From assembly GCA_014360655.1 (NCBI GenBank), contig JACIXC010000008.1, positions 62,001-126,000 on the forward strand: a stretch of DNA of 64,000 nucleotides, read 5' to 3'. Under the pieces are notes generated by a model. It searched no databases, was not told where the DNA came from, and saw nothing but the letters and a program-made list of their open reading frames with translations. The stretch is from Actinomycetota bacterium. Lineage in GTDB: Bacteria; Actinomycetota; Geothermincolia; Geothermincolales; RBG-13-55-18. The position numbers and the translations under genes were made by a program. This document shows, piece after piece, positions 51,668-64,000 of the stretch; within the stretch, counting starts at the first letter, position 1, and each line of letters starts with the position of its first letter.

Positions 51668-52137
51668 GTTCTCTCCTCCTCGACCACCTGCTTGAGAAGC
51701 TTCTTCACCCGGGAGGGAGTCATCTCGCCGTGGTATTTCCCGTCTATCACTACCACGGGACCGAGGGCACAGGCCCCGAGACAGTTGACCGTTTCCAGGG
51801 AGAAGAGCATGTCCTCGGTGGTGCCCCCGGGTTCAATTCCCAGGATGCGCTTCAGCTCGTCGAGGACGCCCGGTGAATTGCGGACGTGGCAGGCCGTTCC
51901 CATGCAGCAGACGACCGTGTGCTTGCCCTTGGGCTCGAGGGAAAAGGCCTTGAAGAAGGTGGCCACGCCATAGATGTCCGTCAACGGTATGTCCATTAAC
52001 GTGGAGATGTTTCTCAAGGCTTGTTCGGGCAGGTAACGGTATTCCTTCTGCGTCTCGTGCAGGATCTGTATGAGGCTGCTTCTTTTCCCGCCGTATTTCT
52101 CCACGGCCTTCATTTCCGGTGACAGCTCTTGCGCCAT
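51664..52137 (-). CDS. nuoE: NuoE-like 2Fe-2S subunit
   Basis: 157 residues from the ATG at 52137 (AAGGTGAAGGTAGAG upstream). It is the thioredoxin-fold NuoE/HndA subunit with helical N-terminus (LIQILHETQKEYRYLPEQAL, PLTDIYGVATFFKAF) and cluster ligands Cys78, Cys83, Cys119 and Cys123 (CCMGTAC and CLGAC). First gene of the four-gene operon running to 47567. With NuoF it forms the NAD(P)H-oxidising module. Confidence 0.93.
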   Translation of the reverse strand: MAQELSPEMKAVEKYGGKRSSLIQILHETQKEYRYLPEQALRNISTLMDIPLTDIYGVATFFKAFSLEPKGKHTVVCCMGTACHVRNSPGVLDELKRILGIEPGGTTEDMLFSLETVNCLGACALGPVVVIDGKYHGEMTPSRVKKLLKQVVEEERT

Positions 52138-52323
52138 CTCTACCTTCACCTTTCTCTTGAGCTCAAACAACAAGAAGACGCAAACAACAAGGAGACGAAG
52201 TTTCCGGGGGACAACATCGTCTCCTGCACACCTCTTCGTGTGATTATTTCGGGAAGATTTTATACACAGTGGGTGAGGCAGTCAATAGAACGTGCCGAAC
52301 GGGGTATTGCGACGGAAGCGTCT

Positions 52324-52959
52324 TCAGCGCTTGATGGCCCAGGGAGCGGGGGGCAGGTTGGACATGACGGCCTGGACGGCGCGCACCAGGATCTGCTCGC
52401 AGCTGTTACGCGTGATATCCTCGTGGGTTATCCAGTAGACGGACGCCGCCTCCACCATGCCCACCAGCACCACCGCGTACATCTCGATGTCCTCGCCGGA
52501 TATCAAGGCGGTATTGGTGAAGAGGCGGATGTGTTCCGCCACTATGCGCACCAGCTCCGCCCTGATACTGGCGACGTGCCTTGCGACCTCCTGGTCGAGG
52601 CTCATGCCCACGAAGAAGAGGAGTATGAACCCCTGCCGGAAGTTCTCCACGAAGTCGAGGTAGGCCCGGATGTCCTTCACGATGGCGGCCCTCCAGCCCA
52701 TGCGTTCTGGGAAGGGCTCGGACATGGCGCGCATGAGTTCCTCGCCCGCCTGGTCGACGACGGCGATGAGCAGGCTCAGTTTGCTGGGGAAATGGCGGTA
52801 CAGGATGGGCTTGGTGACGTCCGCGCGCTCCGCGATGGTCTCCATCCTCGTGCCCTGATACCCGAATTCCACGAAGGTACGGGACGCGGCGTCGAGGATG
52901 ATCTTCCTCCGCACCGCAGCGGGCACGCGCTTGTCCTTCTTCTTGCCTTTATTTTCCAT
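52324..52959 (-). CDS. TetR-family transcriptional regulator
   Basis: 211 residues. The N-terminal helix-turn-helix is clear: KIILDAASRTFVEFGYQGTR, TIAERADVTKPILYRHFPSK. The C-terminal part is a helical ligand and dimer domain. It lies about 190 bases upstream of the NuoE-like gene in the same direction, so it may regulate itself or that operon; no operator was identified. AAGAGG precedes the ATG. The ligand is unknown. Confidence 0.92.
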   Translation of the reverse strand: MENKGKKKDKRVPAAVRRKIILDAASRTFVEFGYQGTRMETIAERADVTKPILYRHFPSKLSLLIAVVDQAGEELMRAMSEPFPERMGWRAAIVKDIRAYLDFVENFRQGFILLFFVGMSLDQEVARHVASIRAELVRIVAEHIRLFTNTALISGEDIEMYAVVLVGMVEAASVYWITHEDITRNSCEQILVRAVQAVMSNLPPAPWAIKR

Positions 52960-53281
52960 GCAACCTCTTTGTAAGCGCGCGTTTTACCGAATATTTACGT
53001 CGATTTTGTTAAGTTTCTCAAGGTTAACATCCACGGTGACACTTTATCCCAAAGACGTTTCACGCGCAATATTTTTCCAGCGCGGAAACGCAAAGCGATG
53101 AACGGCGTTTTTGCCCCGTGCAGAACGGGCATGTCCGCCTTGCGGCGCGCGCAAAAGGCGAAGACCGGGCAACAGTGAATGGTTGGGTAACGTCACCCGG
53201 CGTTCCGGCGTCACCCAAAGGTTACCTGAGTAAGGACCCCCGGCGGGTCCGCGGTCAAAATCCGCGGTCAAAATCCGCGGT
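52960..53281. other. intergenic region with a small direct repeat
   Basis: The AT-rich part 52980-53045 probably holds the tetR promoter. Near 53250-53283 TCAAAATCCGCGG is repeated directly. No gene seen. Confidence 0.4.
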
Positions 53282-53854
53282 CTATATGTTGATGCCCAGG
53301 AAGCGCCCGCCCAGTTCCTTTACCGTGGCGCGCAGCCGTTCGACCTCTTCGGGCATGAGCTCGTCCGGGAACTTGCCCCCGACGTTGGAAGCGATCTCAG
53401 CGAGGCGCGTGGAGGCTTTCACGAAACGCACGATGGTGGCGAGGTCGCCCTTCAGCTTCATCTTGGCCTGCATCATGCCCTGCACGATGTCCAGCTTCTT
53501 CCTGCCCACGTCCATCCAGCGGTCCGCCGACCCGGTGATCACGAATTTGCCCGCTTCCCCCGCCGCGGGGGGCACTATCCTCGCCTTGCGGCATTCCCCG
53601 CGCGAGAGATCCAGGAAGATGTAGAGGTCGATGTCCAGGCCGTAATTGGGAGCCTTTAACACGTGCAGGACCACGCTCCCGTCCCAGTCCCGGGCCGCTT
53701 CCCTGTACACGTTGTCCTCGTTTATGGCCTTCTCGTACATGGCCACCCATTCCGGCGTGAAGAAGATGTACGGCTTGGGCTCCGACTCCATCCTTTTCGC
53801 CACTTCCTCCAGGTAAGCCTGCTCCCATTCCTCGGTTCCGTACTGCAGGGACAT
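53282..53854 (-). CDS. SCP2 sterol-transfer-family domain protein
   Basis: 190 residues. The N-terminal half carries EWEQAYLEEVAKRMESEPKP and an SCP2-like beta region (SVVLHVLKAPNYGLDIDLYI). The C-terminal half has the family phrase FVITGSADRWMDVGRKKLDI followed by VQGMMQAKMKLKGDLATI. SCP2-fold proteins bind lipids or acyl-CoAs in a hydrophobic tunnel. The ligand is unknown. The gene stands alone on the minus strand, with a spacing of over 300 bases to carA, which is divergent. Confidence 0.8.
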   Translation of the reverse strand: MSLQYGTEEWEQAYLEEVAKRMESEPKPYIFFTPEWVAMYEKAINEDNVYREAARDWDGSVVLHVLKAPNYGLDIDLYIFLDLSRGECRKARIVPPAAGEAGKFVITGSADRWMDVGRKKLDIVQGMMQAKMKLKGDLATIVRFVKASTRLAEIASNVGGKFPDELMPEEVERLRATVKELGGRFLGINI

Positions 53855-54165
53855 GGGCGATACCTCCTTTCCCGGCTAGCCTTCCTGCGAGGTGCAAAAA
53901 CCCCTCTTGAGCGGGGCTGCCATCCGTGGATTGCACCTTACTTCCATCCCAGAAGCCAGGAGTATTATAGGTAATCGGCCGCTTGATGTAAACCTCGGGT
54001 AACAAAAGGGGTCTCGTCGCCGCCGGGAGATGGCGCATGGCCGCGTCGGGGGTGATGCTGCGCGCTTGCGCGGGCCCGCACGGGCGCACATCCACCTTTC
54101 CCCCGCCGCCGCCAGTCCCTATAATATACGGAAAGTCGAGTGCGGGAGGCGGGTGAAAAAACACC
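53855..54165. other. divergent intergenic region upstream of carA
   Basis: It holds the carA promoter (54120-54125) and presumably that of the SCP2-like gene. A small AAACCCCTC/GAGCGGGG hairpin lies near 53900. No gene seen. Confidence 0.4.
54120..54125 (+). promoter_or_regulatory. -10 box of carAB
   Basis: A perfect TATAAT about 40 bases before the carA start; the -35 region is GC-rich and weak. Confidence 0.55.
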
Positions 54166-55306
54166 GTGGAAAAGGGCGTGATCTTGCTCGCGGACGGCAG
54201 GCATTTCACCGGCACGCCCTTCGGAGCGCGGGGGGTGCGCACGGGGGAGCTGGTCTTCAACACCAGCATGAGCGGTTACCAGGAGATCCTCACCGACCCC
54301 TCCTACAAGGGACAGATCGTCACCATGACCTACCCCCTCATCGGGAACTACGGCGTGAACGCCGAGGACGTGGAGTCGGGCGGTCCCCAGGTGGAGGGTT
54401 TCGTGGTGCGGGAGTGCTGCCGCTATCCCTCCAACTGGCGCGCCACCCATTCCCTGGAGGAATACCTCGCGGAGCACGGCATCGTGGGCATCGAGGGGGT
54501 GGACACGCGCGCCGTGACCCGGCACATCCGCTCCCTGGGGGCCATGATGTGCATAATCTCCTCGGCCGACGCCGACATCGCGGAACTCAAGCGCATGCTG
54601 GACGAAGCGCCAGCCTACGTGGGCGTGGACCTGGTGGAAAAAGTCACCTGCAGGGAGCCCTACCGCTGGGAGGACCCGCGCGTCCCCCCCATGGGGCGCG
54701 GCGTCTTCCCCGACGTGTCCGGGAACGGGAAGCGACCCCTGCGGGTGGTGGCCTACGACTGCGGCATCAAGCGCAACATCCTGCGCATCCTCGCCGCCCT
54801 GGGGTGCGAGGTGCTGGTGGTCCCCGCGGACACCAGCGCCGCCAAGGTGCTGCAGATGGGGCCGGACGGCATCTTCCTCTCCAACGGCCCCGGGGACCCG
54901 GCGGCGGTGACCTACCTCATCGAGGAGGTGGCGAAGCTGGTGGGGGTGAAGCCGATATTCGGCATCTGCCTGGGCCACCAGATACTGGGCCTGGCCCTGG
55001 GGGGCCGCACCTACAAGCTGAAATTCGGGCACCGCGGCGCCAACCAGCCGGTGAAGGACCTGCGCCGGGGCAACATCCTCATCACCGCCCAGAACCACGG
55101 CTTCTGCGTGGACCTGGAGAGTATCGCCTCCCAGGTCGAGCCCACCTTCGTCAACCTCAACGACGGCACCCTGGAGGGGTTCCGGCACCGTCGCTTCCCC
55201 GCATACTCGGTGCAGTTCCACCCCGAGGACTCACCGGGCCCCCATGACGCGGTGTACCTCTTCGGCGACTTCATCCGCGACATGCGCGCCGCGCGAGGTG
55301 AGGGAC

Positions 55307-55314
<8 letters not shown>
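54166..55314 (+). CDS. carA: carbamoyl-phosphate synthase small subunit
   Basis: CarA is the glutaminase subunit that supplies ammonia to CarB for carbamoyl phosphate, the precursor of pyrimidines and arginine. The 382-residue protein has the N-terminal CarA domain ([20 protein letters not shown]) and the class I glutamine amidotransferase domain with the nucleophile Cys in [15 protein letters not shown] and the VQFHPED pair. A GTG start is used. Its end overlaps carB by eight bases. Confidence 0.97.
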
Positions 55315-58573
<3,259 letters not shown>

Positions 58574-58719
58574 ACGGGGTAACACATCGAGGCCGGCCAC
58601 CCTTTGCCGCGCCCGCCGCCAGGCGTTGACGGTACCTGGCCGCGGGATGGGGGGGCGCGCCCCGTCCCCGAACGCGGACGGGGTTCCGCCCGGGGACATG
58701 TCCGACACGGGGGCGTATC

Positions 58720-59244
58720 TCATTCACGCGGGGGTGTTATGAGCTTGCTCAGCACGATGGAGTTCCCGGGGTCGTAGTATTCCAGGCTCAACAGGTACTC
58801 GTCCCACTCCTCCCCCCGCGGGAGGTTACCGCCCCAGAAAGTGAGGGCGATGTAACGGGTGGAGGAGGGAGGGATGCGGGACACGCTCTCCGGTGCCTCG
58901 GGGCAGGTGGACGTGAAGCGCAGGGGCTGGTAGACACCCTTCAGCGAGGCGCGGGAGAGGGGATCATCCCCCTTTACCAGCACGAGTTGGAAGAGCAGGG
59001 GGTTGAGGCTCACGTCGCCTGCCCCCGCGTTCCGCGCCTCCACGGCGAGGGAGAGGGCCCTCGTTCCCCCTTCCTCGCTCAAGGCACATTCCCTGACCTC
59101 GAGGCCCACGTCGACCCCGCTGAGCAGTTCGCCCGCCACCTTGACCTCGTTGCGGTTCAACTCGGTGGCGGCGGAGAGCCATGCGGCGAAACCCAGGATG
59201 ATGGCGGGGATGAGCAGGGCGATGAGCATCCTTGACGAGAACAT
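58720..59244 (-). CDS. exported or membrane-anchored protein of unknown function
   Basis: 174 residues from the ATG at 59244 (AGGAGGTGGG upstream). An N-terminal hydrophobic segment (MLIALLIPAIILGFAAWLSA) is a signal peptide or anchor. The remainder resembles an immunoglobulin-like or DUF4352-type extracytoplasmic beta domain: GVDVGLEVRECALSEEGGTR, LAVEARNAGAGDVSLNPLLF, PPSSTRYIALTFWGGNLPRG. Function unknown. A TATAAT on the minus strand at 59329-59334 is a likely -10 box. Confidence 0.7.
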   Translation of the reverse strand: MFSSRMLIALLIPAIILGFAAWLSAATELNRNEVKVAGELLSGVDVGLEVRECALSEEGGTRALSLAVEARNAGAGDVSLNPLLFQLVLVKGDDPLSRASLKGVYQPLRFTSTCPEAPESVSRIPPSSTRYIALTFWGGNLPRGEEWDEYLLSLEYYDPGNSIVLSKLITPPRE

Positions 59245-59570
59245 AACCCACCTCCTGCTTCGTCTGCCGGGAGTGTGGGCCGATTTTGCGTCCGCGAAGC
59301 AAGAACCAGATACCTTCCGACCAATATCATTATACCTCGCCGGCGTGATGATTTCCTTCCCCGGGGCGTCAGAGAGGGGACCGGAGGATGGAGGCAACGG
59401 AATAAGGGTCACGCGGCGCGCAGGCGATCGATAAAATGGGGGAGTATGATGGGGAGGGTATGGAGGGAAGCGGAGAATGCCGCCTTCTTCGCCGGACGCC
59501 GACCCGTACGCTGATCGATGATACGGGAGAGTATGGGGGGAGCGGAAAACGACGGAGGGAGGTTCACGAG
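59245..59570. other. divergent intergenic region
   Basis: Between the exported protein and the HdrD-like gene. A minus-strand TATAAT is at 59329-59334. Open frames that run into the HdrD-like gene from 59436 lack a ribosome site. Confidence 0.4.
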
Positions 59571-61004
59571 ATGAGCGGTAACACGGCTTTCCGTTTCTTT
59601 CGGGAGGATCTCTGTGACGGCTGCGGTATCTGCCTTGAACGCTGCCCCGTGCTCGAGCTTCCGGGGGAAGAGGCGAAGTCGGAGCTGGAAAAGCTCATCC
59701 GCGGCGACACGGGTTCGTCCCTCGTGCTGCAGCGCTGCATGACCTGCAACGCCTGCGAGTTCGCCTGTCCCCGGGGCGCCAGCCCTTACGGGCTTGTCCT
59801 CGAGCGCTACGGCGAGGAGGGCAAGAAGCGGGGCCTACCATTTATTGCCAAATTCATCTTTCCCAACGAGCCCGAGAACATGTGGACCTCCACGCGTGTG
59901 CTCATGGGGGAGGACGAGCTCGCCCTCCTGCGTTCCTGGGAGGATAATCTGAAGACCCCCAGGAAGGAGGTGCTGCTCACCGGTTTCTACAACAACCTCG
60001 TGCCCTATGTGACGCAGACCTCGCTCCTCGACGAGTTGAAACCGGCCATCGCGGGCAGCGACAGCATGTTCGGGATGGGGGAGGACGCCTACCGCATCGG
60101 GCTCCTGGAGGAGGCGGAGAGGCTGGGCCGGCTGGCCGTCGAGAAGTTCAGCAAGCTGGGCGTGGAGAGAATGTACTGTTTCATGGTGGTCGAGGCCTCC
60201 ATGTTCACCGACGTCCTCCCCGAGCGGTTCGGCATCCGTTGCGACTTCGATGTCAAGCTGCTCGACGAATGGATACTGGACAGGTTGAGGAGCGGGAGGA
60301 TCGAGGTAAAGAAAAAGCTGGGCATGAAGGTCACCGTCCACGACAACTGCTGCAGCAGGTACATGGAAGGTACGCTGCAGGACATCACCCGCGAGATGAT
60401 GGGGTGCATCGGCTGCGAGGTGGTGGAGATGCGTCACAGCAGGGAGAACGCGCTCTGCTGCGGCTGGGCGGGGACCGTCCCCACCCTGTTCGGGCCCACC
60501 TCGAGCAACCCCTTCCATACCCTGCTCAACCTCTTGCGGAGCCTCTATCTCAGGCTGCGGGAGGCGGAGGAGACGGGAGCCTCCGTCCTGGTCGCCCCCT
60601 GCCCGGGCTGCTACGTCTTCCTCTCGCTCATAAAGGTCCTGACCGACAGCAAGCTGGACATATACCTTCCCCTGGAGCTGGTACAGCTCGCCGCGGGGGA
60701 GACTCCCGTGCACAGGAACGAGGAACGGGCATGGGACATCCTCGCCGTCACCACCAACCTCGTCCTCAGGTGGGTCTTTTCCCCCAAGCGCTTCTTCCCC
60801 AGGCCGGTGGACGTGGAAGGCCCGCTCCCGGAGGCCCGGCGGGGCGATGCTGCGCGCATAAGGCTTTTCGGCAGGTTGTTCCACGGTCCCCTGGTGCAGA
60901 ACCCCCTGTCCAGGAAGGCGATAGCCTTCGCCGTCAAGACCCTGGTAGCGGGGTACGGGGCCTACCTGGAGAGGAAAAGACGCAGGTCGAGGCACGGGGG
61001 ATGA
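59571..61004 (+). CDS. HdrD/GlpC-like iron-sulfur protein with CCG domain
   Basis: 477 residues from the ATG at 59571 (GGAGGGAGG upstream). Two N-terminal 4Fe-4S clusters (Cys15/18/21/25 and Cys56/59/62/66) precede a heterodisulfide-reductase-type region: HDNCCSRYMEG, then CIGCEVVEMRHSRENALCCG and APCPGCYVFLS. The CCG domain of HdrB/HdrD binds a special Fe-S cluster that cleaves disulfides or serves as an electron hub. The partner is unknown; no HdrA or flavoprotein gene is adjacent. A decayed fragment of a related gene is at 40203-40323. Confidence 0.87.
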   Translation: MSGNTAFRFFREDLCDGCGICLERCPVLELPGEEAKSELEKLIRGDTGSSLVLQRCMTCNACEFACPRGASPYGLVLERYGEEGKKRGLPFIAKFIFPNEPENMWTSTRVLMGEDELALLRSWEDNLKTPRKEVLLTGFYNNLVPYVTQTSLLDELKPAIAGSDSMFGMGEDAYRIGLLEEAERLGRLAVEKFSKLGVERMYCFMVVEASMFTDVLPERFGIRCDFDVKLLDEWILDRLRSGRIEVKKKLGMKVTVHDNCCSRYMEGTLQDITREMMGCIGCEVVEMRHSRENALCCGWAGTVPTLFGPTSSNPFHTLLNLLRSLYLRLREAEETGASVLVAPCPGCYVFLSLIKVLTDSKLDIYLPLELVQLAAGETPVHRNEERAWDILAVTTNLVLRWVFSPKRFFPRPVDVEGPLPEARRGDAARIRLFGRLFHGPLVQNPLSRKAIAFAVKTLVAGYGAYLERKRRRSRHGG

Positions 61005-61156
61005 TACCCGTCACGCGGCCCCGGCCGCATGGAGAGCCGTCCCGCGGCCACGGCCGCATGGAGAACCACGCCTCATCCCGGGTCCCACGGTGTTCGGCGG
61101 ACCGCCTCCCGGCAACGGCTGAAGCACCGTTAACCCGCCCAGGGCCTTTTCCTTAC

Positions 61157-62020
61157 TCAGACCCTCTTCTTTATCTTCTCCGCGGCATCGAAGGCCTGTT
61201 CGCGGACTTCTATGTCGCCCTCCTTCTGGAGGGCCTTCAGGGGCTCCAGGGCACGGTAGTCGCCTATCTCGCCCAGCGCCTCGATGGCACACAACAACAC
61301 CAGCCTGCTCCCGTCGCCCAGCAACTCGATCAGGTAGGGCTGGCAGTGGGGATCCCCTATCCTGCCCAGCGCACGTGCGGCGGCGCGGACCTCGCTCACG
61401 TTGTCCTTGAGGCAGGCGACCAGCGCGTACACCGCTTCCGGATCACCGATGTCGCCGAGCAGCTCGGCCGCATCCCTCCGGGCGCCCGCCTCACCCCGCT
61501 TGAGAGTGGAGATGAGGGAGGAGACGACGCCGCTTCTTCTCAGGGCCGCGGCGGCCTCGGCACGCACCATCTCGTCCTCGTCACGCAACGCCTCGAGGAG
61601 AGGGTCTACCGTTTCGGGCGTACCAATTTTTCCCAGTGCCTTTGCGGCGGAAGCCCTCACGGCGGCCCAATCGTCTTTCAGGGTGTTCACGAGAGGTTCC
61701 ACCGCCTCTGCTTTCGCGATGTTGCCCAAGGCCTCGGCCGCCTCCCTCCGCACGTACTCGTCCCTGTCCCCCAGAGCCGCTATAAGGCCCGTGACCGCGC
61801 GAGGGTCGCCGAGCTTTCCCATTGCCTCCGCCGCCGCTATCCTTGTCATCAACCACTCGTCACCCAGCAGGGGTACCAGGTGTTCCACCGCCTCCGCATC
61901 GCCGAGCTCTCCCAGGGCCTTAGCCGCCTGCGCTCTCTTTTCCGCGTTCTTGTCTCCCAGTGACTTGACAATGCGGCGGAGTTTTCTTTGCCGCGCGTTT
62001 TTCGTGCGGGGTACTTGCAT
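61157..62020 (-). CDS. HEAT-repeat (PBS-lyase type) protein
   Basis: 287 residues from the ATG at 62020 (GGGAGGTGG upstream). After a basic N-terminus (TKNARQRKLRRIVKSLGDKN) there are about eight 31-residue HEAT repeats, with recurring phrases such as AAKALGELGDAEAVEHLVPL, AAEAMGKLGDPRAVTGLIAA and AAEALGNIAKAEAVEPLVNT. They form a superhelical scaffold for protein binding. No enzyme domain is present and the partner is unknown. Confidence 0.92.
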   Translation of the reverse strand: MQVPRTKNARQRKLRRIVKSLGDKNAEKRAQAAKALGELGDAEAVEHLVPLLGDEWLMTRIAAAEAMGKLGDPRAVTGLIAALGDRDEYVRREAAEALGNIAKAEAVEPLVNTLKDDWAAVRASAAKALGKIGTPETVDPLLEALRDEDEMVRAEAAAALRRSGVVSSLISTLKRGEAGARRDAAELLGDIGDPEAVYALVACLKDNVSEVRAAARALGRIGDPHCQPYLIELLGDGSRLVLLCAIEALGEIGDYRALEPLKALQKEGDIEVREQAFDAAEKIKKRV

Positions 62021-62326
62021 GGATGTCCACCTCCCCACCGAATATCATGCCATGCGCAGGCCGCGTGAGGTCTTTGCCGCTCCTCCCCGAGCGCCCTTCA
62101 CCGCTCTTCGCCCGCGTTCCCCGTATTTCGGATGTCGGAACAGCCTATTGGCCACACTCCTATTCTTACCCACTTCGCATTCTGATATGCCGATATGTCG
62201 ACACGGACGCAACTGTCAGACATGACCGCAGGAACGCCGCCGGTGAACGCGAGCCGGATCGAGTGGTGTGAGAGCGGGAGAAGGCGACATGAAGGAAAGC
62301 CTTCCGGCTCGCGCGGCTTGTTTGGA
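62021..62326. other. intergenic region, nothing recognised
   Basis: Between two minus-strand genes. AT-rich near 62150-62205, probably the promoter of the HEAT-repeat gene; no gene seen. Confidence 0.35.
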
Positions 62327-62917
62327 TCAGCGGGCGGCCAGGCCGTAGATCAGGTAGTCGGCGATGGCGTCGGCGGCGCGGGGGATGTCCACCGTCTTTC
62401 CGGAGATGAAGAGGTTCAGGCCCATGTGTTGTATGGCGCCGGAGATGAGGTTGCCGATGGTCTCCGCGTCCACGCGGCGGAACAGCCCCTTGTCCATGCC
62501 CCTCTGTATGAGGTTTCGTATGAGGTCGGCAAGGCGGCCCTGCCACGCGGTGACGCGGTTGTCGATCTCGGGGTTCATGCCCATGACCTCCTGGATGTAT
62601 ATGGAGGCGAATTCCAGGTTCTGGTTGAAGAACTCGTAGAGTTCCTTGATGGTGGTGGCCGTCCGGTCCTTGAGTTCCTGGAGGCTGTCGGGCATCTCCT
62701 CCATGTTGCGACGCGCGATCTCGTACAGGGTGTTGGTGATGCTGTCGACGAGCTCGACGAAGAGGTCCCTCTTGCTGTCGAAATAGCTGTAGAAAGTTGC
62801 CCTCGCCACGTGCGCTTCCTGGAGGATGTCCTCGACGGAGCAGCGGCTGAATCCCTTGCGCGAGAAGACGTGTATCCCGGCGTTCACGATATCGGCTCTC
62901 TTGTCGCGTCTGGCCAA
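62327..62917 (-). CDS. TetR-family transcriptional regulator
   Basis: 196 residues from a TTG with GAGGTGAGG upstream. The helix-turn-helix is complete: ADIVNAGIHVFSRKGFSRCS, VEDILQEAHVARATFYSYFD. The C-terminal domain (residues 80-190) is helical and resembles AcrR-type ligand domains. The very AT-rich divergent region to the right (62940-62980) probably holds its promoter and operator, shared with the endonuclease III gene. Confidence 0.92.
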   Translation of the reverse strand: MARRDKRADIVNAGIHVFSRKGFSRCSVEDILQEAHVARATFYSYFDSKRDLFVELVDSITNTLYEIARRNMEEMPDSLQELKDRTATTIKELYEFFNQNLEFASIYIQEVMGMNPEIDNRVTAWQGRLADLIRNLIQRGMDKGLFRRVDAETIGNLISGAIQHMGLNLFISGKTVDIPRAADAIADYLIYGLAAR

Positions 62918-63121
62918 TGCGCCTCACCTCTTCATGTTGCCGTGAATAGCTTAATACTTTTTATATATTTTCCCTGTTAGATGCAGCCATGTCAAACGGA
63001 AGACACGCCGGCGGCCCTTCGCGGGCGCAGGCTCTTCTACGGCACTCTTACTAAAGTTACGTGAGAAGTGGTATGTTTTCCTCGGGTCGTGCGCGACGGG
63101 GAAGCCGCGAAAGGGGAACGC

Positions 63122-63943
63122 GTGAAGGGAAAGGGGAGGAGCGGAAACCGCACCCCCCGCGACCACGCCGGCGTTGCCCGGGCGGGGAGCGGGCAGGTCC
63201 GCCGTGAACACGTCCGTCGCGTCGACGGGAACCTGCTCCGCTGCTACGGCGACCGGCCCTGGGCGCCGCGCTTCGAGGGACTGCTGGACGGCCTCGTCCA
63301 TACCATCCTCTCCCAGAACACCAGCGACGCCAATTCCTACCTGGCCTTCCGGCGCCTGAAGGAGAGGTTCCCGCGCTGGGAGGACGCCGCCGCGGCAGGG
63401 GAGGCGGCCGTCGAGGAGGCCATCCGGCCCGGGGGCATCTCCCGCGTGAAAGCGGCGCGCATAGCGGAGCTGCTGGAGCGGGTGAGGGGGGATTTCGGCT
63501 CCTACTGCCTCGCGCCCCTCGCGGGGATGGAACCCCGTGCCGCGCTGGCGTATCTCATGGACATCCCCGGCGTGGGGAGGAAAACGGCGGCCGTGCTGCT
63601 GCTCTTCCAGCTCGGCCACCCCCTTTTCCCCGTTGACACGCACGTGCTGCGGGTGGGGAAGAGGCTGGGCCTCATCCCCGAACGGGCCGGTCCCGACAGG
63701 GCGCACGAGGTCATGGACGCCCTGGTCCCGGACGATATAAAGTACAGGTTGCACCTGAACATGGTGGAGCATGGAAGAAAGGTGTGCCGGGCGAGGAGGC
63801 CGCGCTGCGAAGGATGCTGCCTGCGTGACATATGTCCCAGCGCGGTAGTGGCGGTGGGCGTTCGGGGCAAGGGAGAGGACGGGACGGCCGGCTGCGGGAG
63901 GCCCGCGACGGGGAGGCCGCGTGGCGGGACGGTCACGTGGTAG
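63122..63943 (+). CDS. nth: endonuclease III-family DNA glycosylase
   Basis: 273 residues from a GTG with AAGGGG upstream. The helix-hairpin-helix and catalytic lysine are in DIPGVGRKTAAVLLLF and the catalytic aspartate in VDTHVLRVGKRLGLI. The 4Fe-4S loop Cys-x6-Cys-x2-Cys-x5-Cys is exact (CRARRPRCEGCCLRDIC). The enzyme removes oxidised pyrimidines in base excision repair. An N-terminal basic extension of about 35 residues and a 30-residue C-terminal tail are longer than in classical Nth. Confidence 0.9.
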   Translation: MKGKGRSGNRTPRDHAGVARAGSGQVRREHVRRVDGNLLRCYGDRPWAPRFEGLLDGLVHTILSQNTSDANSYLAFRRLKERFPRWEDAAAAGEAAVEEAIRPGGISRVKAARIAELLERVRGDFGSYCLAPLAGMEPRAALAYLMDIPGVGRKTAAVLLLFQLGHPLFPVDTHVLRVGKRLGLIPERAGPDRAHEVMDALVPDDIKYRLHLNMVEHGRKVCRARRPRCEGCCLRDICPSAVVAVGVRGKGEDGTAGCGRPATGRPRGGTVTW

Positions 63944-64000
63944 ATGGCGCTCTGAATGACGCCAAGGCAGTGGACGATGGCCGCGTGACGGCGGCAGGAA

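Noticed and set aside
53965-55221. Long minus-strand frame opposite carA
   Set aside because: It mirrors a clearly identified gene and has shadow-like composition.

Overview
This 64 kb window is GC-rich, densely coded DNA. It most resembles a strictly or largely anaerobic, deep-branching member of the Actinomycetota (Geothermincolia- or Coriobacteriia-like); this placement is an inference. Supporting signs are a two-subunit glycyl-tRNA synthetase, pyruvate phosphate dikinase, a GAF-ANTAR regulator, superoxide reductase plus rubrerythrin instead of catalase or superoxide dismutase, a selenocysteine peroxiredoxin, many ferredoxin-type proteins, and two genes with -10 boxes 6-7 bases ahead of the start codon, as in leaderless actinobacterial mRNAs. 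Alternative starts (GTG, TTG) are common.

1-14 kb: the end of an HD-GYP protein, two tandem lipoproteins, then the housekeeping block glyQ-glyS, ppdK, a flavin reductase, dgt-dnaG and rpoD, all on the + strand. 14-20.6 kb: minus-strand genes for a beta-propeller lipoprotein, an FAD oxidoreductase, a zinc-ribbon membrane protein, a thioredoxin-reductase-like enzyme and FtsH.

20.6-26.6 kb: an oxidative-stress island with a 93-residue ferritin-like protein, a peroxiredoxin whose active-site codon is TGA (selenocysteine), a flavodoxin, desulfoferrodoxin and rubrerythrin. It is interrupted by an AT-richer two-gene cassette (23.3-25.3 kb) that looks like an AbiEi/AbiEii toxin-antitoxin or defence pair. 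The first gene carries an extra putative PD-(D/E)xK-type domain, a palindromic operator lies upstream, and similar sequences lie at both ends.

27-43 kb: accessory genes, including three paralogous cysteine-rich iron-sulfur proteins, a GNAT acetyltransferase, larB, an RNA-binding protein, a 3-ketosphinganine-reductase-like dehydrogenase, a family 3 glycosidase, a DUF2130 protein, a metallo-beta-lactamase-fold lipoprotein, an enoyl-CoA hydratase, an alpha/beta hydrolase and tRNA-Asn. Several decayed gene fragments here record duplication and deletion.

43-53 kb: a CapA-type protein, a CDP-alcohol phosphatidyltransferase overlapping a GAF-ANTAR regulator, and a four-gene operon joining NuoE, NuoF and short NuoG-like subunits to an FMN-binding glutamate-synthase-like protein, followed upstream by a TetR regulator. 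53-64 kb: an SCP2-like protein, carA-carB, an exported protein, an HdrD-like iron-sulfur protein, a HEAT-repeat protein, a second TetR regulator and endonuclease III.
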